Shown here: one piece after another, positions 1-6,942 of the stretch
How the letters are laid out: the number at the start of each line of letters is the position of its first letter
Position numbering within the stretch: the first letter of the stretch is position 1
NCBI GenBank assembly: GCA_023426425.1
Contig: JAFAAT010000145.1
Location: 1 to 25,972 of the forward strand
Reading direction: 5' to 3'
Length of the DNA stretch: 25,972 bases
From: Bacteroidota bacterium
GTDB taxonomy: Bacteria > Bacteroidota > Bacteroidia > Chitinophagales > Chitinophagaceae
Program-made: the position numbers and the translations under genes
The notes under the pieces: model-generated
What the model was told of the DNA's origin: nothing
Database searches by the model: none
Seen by the model: the letters and a program-made list of their open reading frames with translations, nothing else

Positions 1-262
1 ACAAAAGCCTCTGTGGCTCTCCGCTATCTTCCAGTCGCCAGAGCCAAAGCCTCTGCGTCTCTCGGTGTAACTTCTATTTCTCGCACCGGATCTCTCGAAA
101 ACACAAAGACACAAAAACACAAAAACACAAAAAAACAGTAACAACTCGGCGGTTCTCCTCCACCCTCCGGTAGCCAGCGCCAAAGCCTCTGCGGCCCTCC
201 GTGTAACTTCTGTTTCTCGCACCGGACCTCTCAAAAACACAAAGACACGAAAACACAAAAGA
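1..262. repeat. Degenerate ~135-bp repeat array, upstream copy
   Basis: Two good copies and one partial copy of a repeat unit are visible. Each good copy begins GCCAAAGCCTCTGCG (at 43 and at 179, so 136 bp apart), continues through GTGTAACTTCT and TTTCTCGCACCGGA, and ends in a run of AAACACAAAGACACGAAAACAC type. A partial copy occupies about 1-42. The + strand is rich in C and A throughout. The same two key words, CTCTGTGTAACTT-like and CACAAAGACACGAAAACAC-like, recur on the other side of the following gene. No gene is called here; a short open frame on the - strand only reads through the repeats. The function is unknown. Confidence 0.85.
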
Positions 263-490
263 ACACTCAACCCCCCCTCACCCCTTTATTAATCAACACT
301 TTATTTGCTGTTTGTTTGCTGGAAGCAGGCTATTTATACGCGCAGTGGGAGATTTTCAGAATAAACATACTCCAACATACTAAAAGGCACATTCACCGCA
401 TTTATACGATCCATTTCTATTTGTTTTCTCCATAATTTCCTAAATTCGCAGTCAAAAAAACATCATTTAATAACCCAAAAACCTCCACCA
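263..490. other. AT-rich leader with no gene, before the 326-residue gene
   Basis: This stretch follows the repeat array and is richer in A and T. It contains no open frame worth calling. It must hold the promoter of the gene at 491 if that gene is expressed. TTTG words occur around 305-318, but I could not pair them convincingly with a TAnnTTTG element. The last bases before the start codon are A/C-rich with no Shine-Dalgarno sequence. Confidence 0.5.
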
Positions 491-1471
491 ATGGCTCTCG
501 TCTCGTCACCAATCCAGTTTTCGCGCGGCTCCTTTGGTAACATGTGTTTCTACAAAGACCATCTCGGCCGCTGCATCGCACGTCAGAAAAGAATTGTCCC
601 CTTCGGCTACCTCGAAGACCCTAAACGCATCCGGCAGAAAAACTCCACCACCGAGTTTGCCGCCGCCTCAGTCATCGCCAGCCGGCTGCGCAAACCTTTC
701 CAAAAATTCATTCAGTGCTGCTCCGATGCCTCCTATTACAATCGCATGATGGGTCTGCTCCGTCACGCAGCCTGGGAAGATGCCAGCTCCCCCATCGGCA
801 AGCGCAGCAGCACCCGCGGCCAGATATCCCTGCTCGAAGGCTTTGAATTCAACAAAGACCGCCACCTCAACCAGGCGCTCAATGCCGACTACGTCACCTG
901 GTACGACCCCGCAACCCATAAGGTCCGGGTCGATATAGATTCCTTCATTCCGAAAAATCATGTCCGCGCTCCCAAAGGCGCTAAATACTGCCAGCTCGTA
1001 CTTGTGGTCAACGTAGCTGGTCCCGACGAATTCAAAGCAGTCCGCGAGGTTACTAACCTCATCCGGGTCAACTCTAATGAACCTCAGTCTCATTCACTCT
1101 CCCTGCAGGCCGTAGACATACCCGGCGAAGTACTCACCGTTTCCCTCGGCATCATCTTCTACGAAGAATACATGGGTGTACAGATCATGATCAGAGGTGG
1201 CTCCATGGCCTTCATCGAAGTACATAAGCTCATTCAGCCTGAGCCTCTCACCAATACGCAAGGCGATGCCGGTCCCAATGATGACGGCATGCCCATCACC
1301 CCTCCAGATCCACTTAAAGACTGGCGTGACGCCCGCCTCGCCGCCCGATATCCCGCAGAAGTCCTGAGCGGTGAAACGAACAAATACCCGGCCGGCAACA
1401 TGACCTACAAGACAGAACGCCTACGCCGCCACCTCTTCCACCAGGAAATGGAAAAACTCCGACGAGGCTAG
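491..1471 (+). CDS. Hypothetical protein of 326 residues, flanked by repeats
   Basis: I do not recognise a named family. The protein looks soluble, with no signal peptide or membrane segment. Visible landmarks are a Gly/aromatic N-terminal stretch (GSFGNMCFY, residues 13-21), a basic part at about 30-75, GKRSS at 103-107 followed by LLEGFEFN at 114-121, and a Pro/Asp-rich stretch near residues 255-275 (TPPDPLKDW). My recollection is that similar GKR...LEGF proteins occur as multicopy hypothetical proteins in Chitinophagaceae, but I cannot verify this here. The start is the first ATG of a long open frame, preceded by A/C-rich sequence. Codon use is unusual: by hand count 32 of codons 2-61 end in C, against 8 of codons 2-31 in the RNase G/E gene. 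The gene stands alone between two arrays of the same repeat family. Its open length and amino-acid composition support a real gene; its role is unknown. Confidence 0.72.
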   Translation: MALVSSPIQFSRGSFGNMCFYKDHLGRCIARQKRIVPFGYLEDPKRIRQKNSTTEFAAASVIASRLRKPFQKFIQCCSDASYYNRMMGLLRHAAWEDASSPIGKRSSTRGQISLLEGFEFNKDRHLNQALNADYVTWYDPATHKVRVDIDSFIPKNHVRAPKGAKYCQLVLVVNVAGPDEFKAVREVTNLIRVNSNEPQSHSLSLQAVDIPGEVLTVSLGIIFYEEYMGVQIMIRGGSMAFIEVHKLIQPEPLTNTQGDAGPNDDGMPITPPDPLKDWRDARLAARYPAEVLSGETNKYPAGNMTYKTERLRRHLFHQEMEKLRRG

Positions 1472-1530
1472 ACAAAGAAAGATATCACGAATGTAAATGT
1501 GCAGATCACTCGCGCAGAGCTTCTCTCTCG

Positions 1531-2013
1531 TCGGACCTCTGTGTATCTCCTCTAAGCTCAAATCGCAAGAGCCCCCGCCTCAGTGTCGCTCTGTGTAACT
1601 TTTAATATTCGCGCCCAAAAAAACACAGATACGAAAACACAAAAAACCTCAATCACTCCCTCCCTACCTCTGCGTATCTCCTCAAACCTCCAGCCGCAAG
1701 AGCCCTCGCCTCAGTGGACCTCTGTGAAACTTATTCTACCGCAGCCAAAAACACGCAGACACGAAAACACAAAAAAACCTCCTTTACTCCCTCACGCCTC
1801 AAATAAACAAAGACACGAAACCACAAAAAAACCTCAATTACTCGCGTCGGACCTCTGCGTCTCTCCTCAAACCTCCAGCCGCAAGAGCCCTCGCCTCAGT
1901 GGACCTCTGTGTGACTTATTCTACCGCAGCCAAAAAAACAAAGACACGAAAACACAAAAAACCTCAATCCCTCGCTCCCTAACTCCGACCCTCTCCTCAA
2001 ACCTCCAGCCGCA
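1531..2013. repeat. Degenerate ~130-185-bp repeat array, downstream copy
   Basis: Copies start near 1531, 1666, 1851 and, truncated, 1984. A shared block of about 50 bp, starting TCTCCTCAAACCTCCAGCCG and running into GCAAGAGCCCTCGCCTCAG, is essentially identical at 1677 and 1862, and its first part returns at 1992. Each full unit ends in ACACGAAAACACAAAAAA followed by CCTC. The second unit carries an extra partial tail at about 1804-1846, which explains the 185-bp rather than 130-bp spacing. Arms within a unit can pair, for example TCTGTGT...TTTT at 1590-1603 with AAAAACACAGA at 1618-1629. The array resembles the one at 1-262 in words, strand bias and orientation. Open frames through it are low-complexity translations of repeats. 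Confidence 0.85.
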
Positions 2014-2074
2014 ACGATCTGGCATCTTAACGACAGTGTCCGAATTCTACAAATACGTATTCCTCTGAGGGTAA

Positions 2075-2096
2075 AATGTGTAAAATTTACCACATT
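2075..2096. promoter_or_regulatory. 22-bp near-perfect dyad, operator-like
   Basis: The half AATGTGTAAA is followed by ATTTACCACATT, so AATGTG/CACATT and TAAA/TTTA are inverted around the centre, with one extra C on the right side. The size fits a dimeric DNA-binding protein. AATGTGGT, identical to the inverted right half, recurs at 2286-2293 just upstream of the candidate HU promoter. No regulator is known, so this is a sequence observation only. Confidence 0.35.
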
Positions 2097-2306
2097 GTTC
2101 CCCATTTTTATCTTTAATGCTTAAACGCAGGAGTATCAGATTTTTACTTCGAAATATATTTTTTGCCGATTTGACAAAGCAGATTCTCTTCTGAATCGCC
2201 CTCCAGTAAAGGGTTTCCGACTATTACTGCGATAGACCTGATACTCAGCGTGCTAAAAACTGCGTAAACTTTAATAATATGTTACAATGTGGTCTGATTG
2301 TTGTTA

Positions 2307-2314
2307 TATCTTTG
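2307..2314 (+). promoter_or_regulatory. Candidate -7 promoter element of the HU gene
   Basis: TATCTTTG matches the Bacteroidota -7 consensus TAnnTTTG in every fixed position. A clean TTTG -33 element is missing at the expected 19-21 bp spacing; that place is taken by the AATGTGGT word at 2286-2293. It would give a leader of roughly 120 nt before the HU start codon. Confidence 0.45.
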
Positions 2315-2441
2315 CCATTGGTATAGTTTTTACGAGTACACTGATTGGAATCAGTTCGACGGAGAGGAGCAATTTTTCTATTTAGTTATTCACCACTATT
2401 TGCATAAACATTTATTGTACATCACTTAAACACCATTTTTT

Positions 2442-2765
2442 ATGAGAAAAGCTGACGTTGTAAGCAGTATTGCTGAAAAAACCGGAATCCCCAAAGTAGA
2501 CATCCTGGTAGCCCTGGAAGCATTCTTCAAAGAGGTGAAAACTTCACTCATCGAAGGTGAGCCAGTGTATGTTCGCGGTTTCGGAAGTTTTATTCTGAAA
2601 AAGCGTGCTGCCAAAATCGGACGTAATATCAAGAAAAATGTGGCAGTTGAAATTCCTGAACATTTTATCCCTGCTTTTAAGCCCGCAAAAGAATTTGTCC
2701 AGGCTGTGAAAGAATCCAAGCATGAGCTTGTAGAACACAAAGAGTCAGACCTGGTAGAACAATAA
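2442..2765 (+). CDS. HU/IHF-family DNA-binding protein
   Basis: This is a small nucleoid protein that binds and bends DNA as a dimer. The 107 residues show the family order: an N-terminal helical part (RKADVVSSIAEKTG, helix pair to about residue 40), the saddle signature GFGSF at 46-50, and the DNA-contacting arm KKRAAKIGRNIKKN at 53-66, followed by the conserved IPxFKPAKEF at about 76-85. Compared with E. coli HU/IHF (about 90-100 residues), there is an acidic C-terminal tail of about 17 residues. The Pro normally at the arm tip (GRNPxTG), which wedges into bent DNA, is Ile here (GRNIKKN). I believe this variant is common in Bacteroidota copies. The gene stands alone after a long AT-rich leader and precedes the TPR gene by 51 bp. 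Confidence 0.95.
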   Translation: MRKADVVSSIAEKTGIPKVDILVALEAFFKEVKTSLIEGEPVYVRGFGSFILKKRAAKIGRNIKKNVAVEIPEHFIPAFKPAKEFVQAVKESKHELVEHKESDLVEQ

Positions 2766-2791
2766 TAGGCGCTTTAGCCCGCGATTTACCG

Positions 2792-2799
2792 TACCTTTG
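2792..2799 (+). promoter_or_regulatory. Candidate -7 promoter element of the TPR gene
   Basis: TACCTTTG matches the Bacteroidota TAnnTTTG consensus exactly and lies 17 bases before the TTG start at 2817. Transcription would begin only about 10 nt upstream of the start codon. A possible -33 word (TTTA, 2773-2776) is closer than usual. The position between two genes, outside coding sequence, supports it. Confidence 0.5.
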
Positions 2800-2816
2800 C
2801 GCAGAAATTTTAAGTC

Positions 2817-3665
2817 TTGCGTCCGGTACATTATATAACGATTGCGATAGCTATAGCATTAGTAGCAGTACTCTATTTCGGAGCGAACACCACTCCGCCC
2901 AAAAAAGAAGGTGCAGCTGCACCAGCACCAATGGCTGGTCAAAACCAGCCGCACAATGTGCACCCTGCTTCTTTTGATTCAGTACTGCTTGCTGCAAGGC
3001 AGGGTTTGCCTGCCCATGCAACAGAAGAAATAAAAGCCATTGAAGACAAACTTTCAGCCATACAGGATTCGTCCCGTATGGCTGTTGTTTTTGATACTCT
3101 TGCCCGGGTGTGGCAGGAGCACCATCAGCCACAAATCGCCGCCTATTATTACCTCCAGGCCGCCAAGTTGGATAATTCCGAAAAAAAGCTCACCTTTGCA
3201 GCCCAATTGCTGCTCGATCTCGCCCGTAGGGCTACTTCTGCAGAAATTCAGGCCTGGAACGGACAGCTAGCTATCGAAGGTTTTAGGAAAGTTCTTGAAA
3301 TTAATCCCGACAACGACACTGCCAGGGTAATGCTCGCAGAGTCCTACATCGGTACCGGGGCAACAATGGATGGTGTCATGCTGTTACGGGAAGTAACAAC
3401 CAGGGACCCGGACAATGTGCCAGCTAACCTCATATTGGGTCAGCAAGGTATTGTCTCCGGACAGCTTGATAAAGCAATCGGGAGGTTTCAGACAGTACTG
3501 AATGCCGATCCAAAGAATGTGGAAGCAATGCTCGGAATGGCAGAGGCTTACAAGAATAAAGGAGATAAGGCCAAAGCTATAGAGCTGCTGGAAAACTCAA
3601 AAAAAGTAATGAATCATCCCGAATATAGTAGGGATATTGATCAGTACATAAACACTTTTAAATAA
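2817..3665 (+). CDS. Membrane-anchored tetratricopeptide repeat protein
   Basis: The protein has 282 residues. It begins with one hydrophobic helix (residues 5-22, ITIAIAIALVAVLYFG) and then an Ala/Pro-rich linker (about 25-45), so the bulk should be anchored and outside or facing the membrane. The rest is helical, with at least three TPR-like units at about 168-200, 202-234 and 236-268, each with the typical small/aromatic spacing and a DPxN turn (INPDND, RDPDNV, ADPKNV). TPRs bind proteins, so a scaffold role is likely; no enzyme motif is visible. The start is TTG: the first ATG is at residue 39, which would delete the membrane helix, and a good -7 element lies just upstream. Its place between HU and the small basic protein/RNase G/E genes is, as I recall, a recurring neighbourhood in Bacteroidota. 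Confidence 0.85.
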   Translation: MRPVHYITIAIAIALVAVLYFGANTTPPKKEGAAAPAPMAGQNQPHNVHPASFDSVLLAARQGLPAHATEEIKAIEDKLSAIQDSSRMAVVFDTLARVWQEHHQPQIAAYYYLQAAKLDNSEKKLTFAAQLLLDLARRATSAEIQAWNGQLAIEGFRKVLEINPDNDTARVMLAESYIGTGATMDGVMLLREVTTRDPDNVPANLILGQQGIVSGQLDKAIGRFQTVLNADPKNVEAMLGMAEAYKNKGDKAKAIELLENSKKVMNHPEYSRDIDQYINTFK

Positions 3666-3682
3666 CTTAAATAACCTGTGTT

Positions 3683-3772
3683 ATGCCTTGTGGTAAAAAG
3701 AGAAAAAGACATAAAATAGCTACTCACAAACGTAAAAAGCGTTTGAGAAAGAACCGTCATAAGAAGAAATAA
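3683..3772 (+). CDS. 29-residue very basic protein, AURKAIP1/COX24-like
   Basis: The frame starts ATG CCT TGT GGT and ends TAA, giving 29 residues of which well over half are Lys, Arg or His (core KRKRHKIATHKRKKRLRKN). The composition and the KKRLRKNRHKKK-type ending match the tiny AURKAIP1/COX24-domain proteins that automatic pipelines annotate in Bacteroidota and that are related to small ribosome-associated proteins in other bacteria and in mitochondria. A ribosome-binding role is inferred from that resemblance and from the extreme basicity, not shown by the sequence. It lies 17 bp after the TPR gene, probably co-transcribed, and 157 bp before RNase G/E. It is easily missed because of its length. 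Confidence 0.8.
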   Translation: MPCGKKRKRHKIATHKRKKRLRKNRHKKK

Positions 3773-3774
3773 TC

Positions 3775-3811
3775 AGATCGGTAGGCTCCGACCTGCTTCT
3801 CCCTTCTTTTT
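3775..3811 (+). terminator. Possible weak intrinsic terminator
   Basis: AGATCGG (3775-3781) can pair with CCGACCT (3788-3794) with one mismatch around a six-base loop, and is followed by a pyrimidine-rich stretch ending in TTTTT (3807-3811). The gap between stem and T run is large for an efficient terminator. The position directly after the small basic gene is sensible. Confidence 0.35.
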
Positions 3812-3929
3812 ACTGCATCTCCTTACATCTTCTGCCACCCACTATTTCGCGCTTAAGGTGTAAGGTTTTGTTGTTGCATGGGGCAAGAAGTCATCGGCTG
3901 CCTGAGAGGATGGAAAATTTGACGGTACC

Positions 3930-5486
3930 ATGAACAAAGAACTAATTATCAATTCCGCCGGAGACGGTGTTGAGATAGCCCTCCTCGAAGATAAAAAGCT
4001 AGTAGAGCTTCATTATGAACGGGGGCAGGACCAATTTGCCGTCGGCGACCTTTATCTCGGTAAGGTAAAGAAGCTGATGCCCGGCCTTAATGCAGCCTTC
4101 GTAGACGTCGGCTTTGAAAAAGACGCATTCCTCCACTATACAGATCTGAGTCCCTATTTCCGCTCTCTCGTAAAATTCAGCAAGCTATCCATAGAAGGTA
4201 ATACCCCCTGGGGTGAAGACTTTGGACGTTTCAAGAACGAAGACGAAATTGTAAAGACCGGCAAGATCACCGATGTGATGAACGGCAAGCCCGAAGTACT
4301 GGTGCAAATTCTTAAAGAGCCCATTTCTTCCAAAGGACCACGCCTGAGCTGCGAAATCTCACTTCCTGGACGTTTTGTAGTAGTCACTCCTTTCAACGAT
4401 GTAGTGGCCATCTCGAGGAAAATTCACTCTGCCGATGAACGAAAACGACTTCAGCGCATTGTAGAAGCTATCAAGCCAAAGAATTTTGGAGTCATCGTAC
4501 GCACAGCAGCAGAAGGCAAAAACACTGCTGAACTGCACACAGACATGCTTGAACTGGCAAAAATGTGGGCATCAATCCAAAAGAATTTAAAAGGTGCAAA
4601 AGCTCCCCAGATAATTCTTAGTGAGCAGGATAAGACTACTTCTATTCTTAGGGATCTGCTGAGCGAAAGCTTTCAGAAGATTGTAATCAACAACAAGAAA
4701 CTGGTTTCAGAAACAAAGGAATACATCTCCCGTATCGCACCTGAAAAAGAAGAAATCGTGAGCTTCCACAATGGAGGACAGCCCATCTTCGATCAGTATG
4801 GCGTAACCAAACAGATGAAGTCTTCGTTCGGCAAGACTGTGAACCTGGACAGTGGGTCCTACCTGATTATCGAGCATACCGAGGCTCTTCATGTAATTGA
4901 TGTCAATAGCGGTACCCGTAGTGCAGATACGAGCCAGGAGCAAAATGCCTTACAGACCAATTTAGAGGCAGCTAAGGAAATAGCGCGGCAAATGCGTCTT
5001 CGTGATCTAGGAGGTATTATCATCATTGACTTCATTGACATGCGCCTGCCTGAGAACAAGCGCAAACTGCTCGAAGCAATGGAAGAGTTTATGCAGCATG
5101 ATCGTGCACGCCATACCATTCTTCCAGTTTCAAAGTTTGGTCTGATGCAGATCACGCGCCAAAGGTTACGCCCCGAACTCAATATCACCACTGCTGAAGT
5201 CTGTCCAACCTGCAAAGGCACCGGTAAAATTGGTCCTTCACTACTGATAGCTGATGACATTGAAAAGGATCTGAAATACCTGATCAATCAGGGACACCGG
5301 CATCTTGCGCTTCATGTACATCCAATAATGGCTGCTTACCTGACAAAAGGAAACTTTTTCAACTCCATGATCTGGAAATGGTACTGGACGTACAAAGTAA
5401 AAGTCAAAGTTGTGACTGATAACAATGCTCCAATAACACACTACCACTTTTACGATCGTAAAACTGAAGACCTGATCAAACTTTAA
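3930..5486 (+). CDS. rng: Ribonuclease G/E family endoribonuclease
   Basis: This single-strand-specific endoribonuclease of the RNase E/G family acts in rRNA maturation and mRNA turnover in the cytoplasm. At 518 residues it has the RNase G-like length and lacks the long RNase E C-terminal scaffold. An S1-like RNA-binding region lies at about residues 35-130 (VGDLYLGKV, LNAAFVDVG). The catalytic Mg-binding aspartates are visible as Asp324 in HVIDVNSGT and Asp367 in IIIIDFIDM. The zinc-link cysteines are in CPTCKG at 425-430. The ATG start gives the family's normal N-terminus (KELIINSAG). No Shine-Dalgarno sequence is evident. A TAAGGTTTTG word at 3861-3870 is close to, but not exactly, a -7 element. 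The gene follows the small basic protein and ends at a strong terminator. The choice of rng rather than rne rests on length. Confidence 0.95.
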   Translation: MNKELIINSAGDGVEIALLEDKKLVELHYERGQDQFAVGDLYLGKVKKLMPGLNAAFVDVGFEKDAFLHYTDLSPYFRSLVKFSKLSIEGNTPWGEDFGRFKNEDEIVKTGKITDVMNGKPEVLVQILKEPISSKGPRLSCEISLPGRFVVVTPFNDVVAISRKIHSADERKRLQRIVEAIKPKNFGVIVRTAAEGKNTAELHTDMLELAKMWASIQKNLKGAKAPQIILSEQDKTTSILRDLLSESFQKIVINNKKLVSETKEYISRIAPEKEEIVSFHNGGQPIFDQYGVTKQMKSSFGKTVNLDSGSYLIIEHTEALHVIDVNSGTRSADTSQEQNALQTNLEAAKEIARQMRLRDLGGIIIIDFIDMRLPENKRKLLEAMEEFMQHDRARHTILPVSKFGLMQITRQRLRPELNITTAEVCPTCKGTGKIGPSLLIADDIEKDLKYLINQGHRHLALHVHPIMAAYLTKGNFFNSMIWKWYWTYKVKVKVVTDNNAPITHYHFYDRKTEDLIKL

Positions 5487-5503
5487 AGAACCAAAGACTT
5501 TAG

Positions 5504-5533
5504 AAAAGCACAGTAAGCCACTGTGCTTTTTTT
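5504..5533 (+). terminator. Strong intrinsic terminator after RNase G/E
   Basis: AAAAGCACAGT (5504-5514) pairs perfectly with ACTGTGCTTTT (5520-5530) around the loop AAGCC, and the T run continues to 5533. It lies 18 bp after the stop codon. It also lies only 15 bp before the next start codon, leaving almost no room for a separate promoter. Confidence 0.92.
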
Positions 5534-5548
5534 CTGCATTTTTACATC

Positions 5549-6940
5549 ATGAATTGGGCTGCACTCTATAGCGCTAAAAGAACAGGTGATAAACCGGATA
5601 AAGATGTAAACCCGGACCGGGTTCGCACGTCCTTTCTTCGCGACTATGACCGTGTCATCTTTTCATCTGCATTTCGAAGACTCCAGAATAAAACTCAGGT
5701 TTTCCCGCTTCCAGGCGCTGTATTTGTACACAACCGGCTCACACATAGCCTGGAGGTAGCATCCGTCGGCCGCTCTTTAGGTAAAGCAGTGGGGGATCAG
5801 ATCTCGGAAAAATACAGCAATGAATGCCCCTCATTTATTGATTTTTATCGACATGAGCTCCAGTCCGTTATAGCTGCTGCCTGCCTGGCGCATGATATCG
5901 GCAACCCTCCATTCGGCCATTCCGGAGAAGATGCAATCCGTAACTATTTTACCCAACTGGATGAACCCGTCCAGGGAAAGCTGAAAGCTGGTCTGACAGA
6001 AAATCAACTAAACGATTTCAGACTATTTGAGGGAAATTCAAATGCACTCCGTCTGCTTACCCATAGCTTCAATGAAGAGGATGCGGGTGGTTATAAACTT
6101 ACCTATGCAACTCTGGCCTCAATTGTAAAATACCCTTGCAGTTCCTCTTCAGGTTTCGACAAGTCGTCTGGCTTGATAGCAACAAAGAAGTCTGGTTTTT
6201 TTGATAGCGAGATCGACACTTTCCACGACATTGCAACCACACTTGGCGTTCCTCGCAAAGAAGGTTTACAGAATGTCTACGTGCGTCATCCGTTCGTTTA
6301 CCTCACTGAAGCCGCGGATGATGTGTGTTACAGAATCATTGACCTCGAGGACGCCCATAGGTTAAGAATTATCACTCTTGAAAAGTTTAAGGACTTATTC
6401 CTTCCGTTCTTTGATGCACAGGAAGGTTACAACAGCATTGACTATGTACAAAAGAAGCTGGCGCGCATCAATGACGATAACCAGAAAGTTCAGTTCATCC
6501 GTGCAAAATGGATCGGGCTGATGGTCGAACGCCTCTCTCAGGCTTTCATGGCCAATGAGGAAGCGCTGCTGGCAGGCACTCTGGAGGTCGACCTGCTGAA
6601 ATGCTTAGAGGCCAGGGATAGAGGTCTGATCAGAGAAATAAATGAATACTCCGTTGCTCATATTTACAACTACCGCTCAGTAGTAGAAATCGAAATTGCG
6701 GGTTTCAATATCATTGGTGGTCTGCTCAAGGAGTTTGTGAATGCTGTGTTGCATCAGTCCGACCCTCGTTCAGAAAAGCTGTTGCAGCTAATTCCCCGGC
6801 AGTATATTATATCCAACAATGAAGAGCATCTGTACACCAATATACAGTCTGTTGTGGACTTTATCTCAGGGATGACAGATCTCTATGCAATAGATCTTTA
6901 CAGAAAAATCACCGGAATCACAATTCCTGAAATCAGGTAA
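5549..6940 (+). CDS. dgt: Deoxyguanosinetriphosphate triphosphohydrolase (dGTPase)
   Basis: This HD-domain hydrolase cleaves dGTP, and possibly other dNTPs, to the nucleoside and triphosphate, and so influences dNTP pools. In 463 residues the family landmarks are clear: SSAFRRLQNKTQVFPL (39-54), the first metal ligand in RLTHSLEV (His66), the HD pair in LAHDIGNPPFGHSG (His115, Asp116), and a late Asp in YLTEAADDVCYRIIDLED (about 257-258). The length is near that of other bacterial dGTPases. The ATG at 5549 starts the normal NWAALYSAKR N-terminus. The gene begins 15 bp after the RNase G/E terminator, so its promoter either overlaps the hairpin or the gene depends on read-through. queA follows after 2 bp, which suggests co-transcription. 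Confidence 0.95.
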   Translation: MNWAALYSAKRTGDKPDKDVNPDRVRTSFLRDYDRVIFSSAFRRLQNKTQVFPLPGAVFVHNRLTHSLEVASVGRSLGKAVGDQISEKYSNECPSFIDFYRHELQSVIAAACLAHDIGNPPFGHSGEDAIRNYFTQLDEPVQGKLKAGLTENQLNDFRLFEGNSNALRLLTHSFNEEDAGGYKLTYATLASIVKYPCSSSSGFDKSSGLIATKKSGFFDSEIDTFHDIATTLGVPRKEGLQNVYVRHPFVYLTEAADDVCYRIIDLEDAHRLRIITLEKFKDLFLPFFDAQEGYNSIDYVQKKLARINDDNQKVQFIRAKWIGLMVERLSQAFMANEEALLAGTLEVDLLKCLEARDRGLIREINEYSVAHIYNYRSVVEIEIAGFNIIGGLLKEFVNAVLHQSDPRSEKLLQLIPRQYIISNNEEHLYTNIQSVVDFISGMTDLYAIDLYRKITGITIPEIR

Positions 6941-6942
6941 AG

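Larger units (their letters stand above)
2014..2441. other. AT-rich intergenic region upstream of the HU gene
   Basis: After the last partial repeat copy the composition changes abruptly to AT-rich sequence. No open frame here looks coding. The stretch contains a 22-bp dyad (2075-2096), a half-site of the same dyad (2286-2293) and a good -7 promoter element (2307-2314), all listed separately. The remaining sequence, including the 128 bases from the promoter to the HU start codon, shows no structure I can name. Confidence 0.5.

Noticed and set aside
74..256. Open frame of 60 codons on the - strand
   Set aside because: It is a translation of the upstream repeat copies (Phe/Cys/Val-rich, internally repeated) with no sign of a real protein.
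1..2013. CRISPR array
   Set aside because: The repeats are long, degenerate and variably spaced, without short identical repeats alternating with unique spacers, and there are no cas genes.
1..2013. Insertion sequence or transposon
   Set aside because: The gene product shows no transposase or recombinase motif that I recognise, and I found no terminal inverted repeats bounding the unit. The flanking repeats are in direct orientation.
1583..2068. Open frame of 161 codons on the + strand
   Set aside because: It runs entirely through the downstream repeat array; the translation is Thr/Ser/Pro/Lys-rich and repeats itself in step with the DNA repeats, so it is a by-product of C/A-rich sequence lacking stops.
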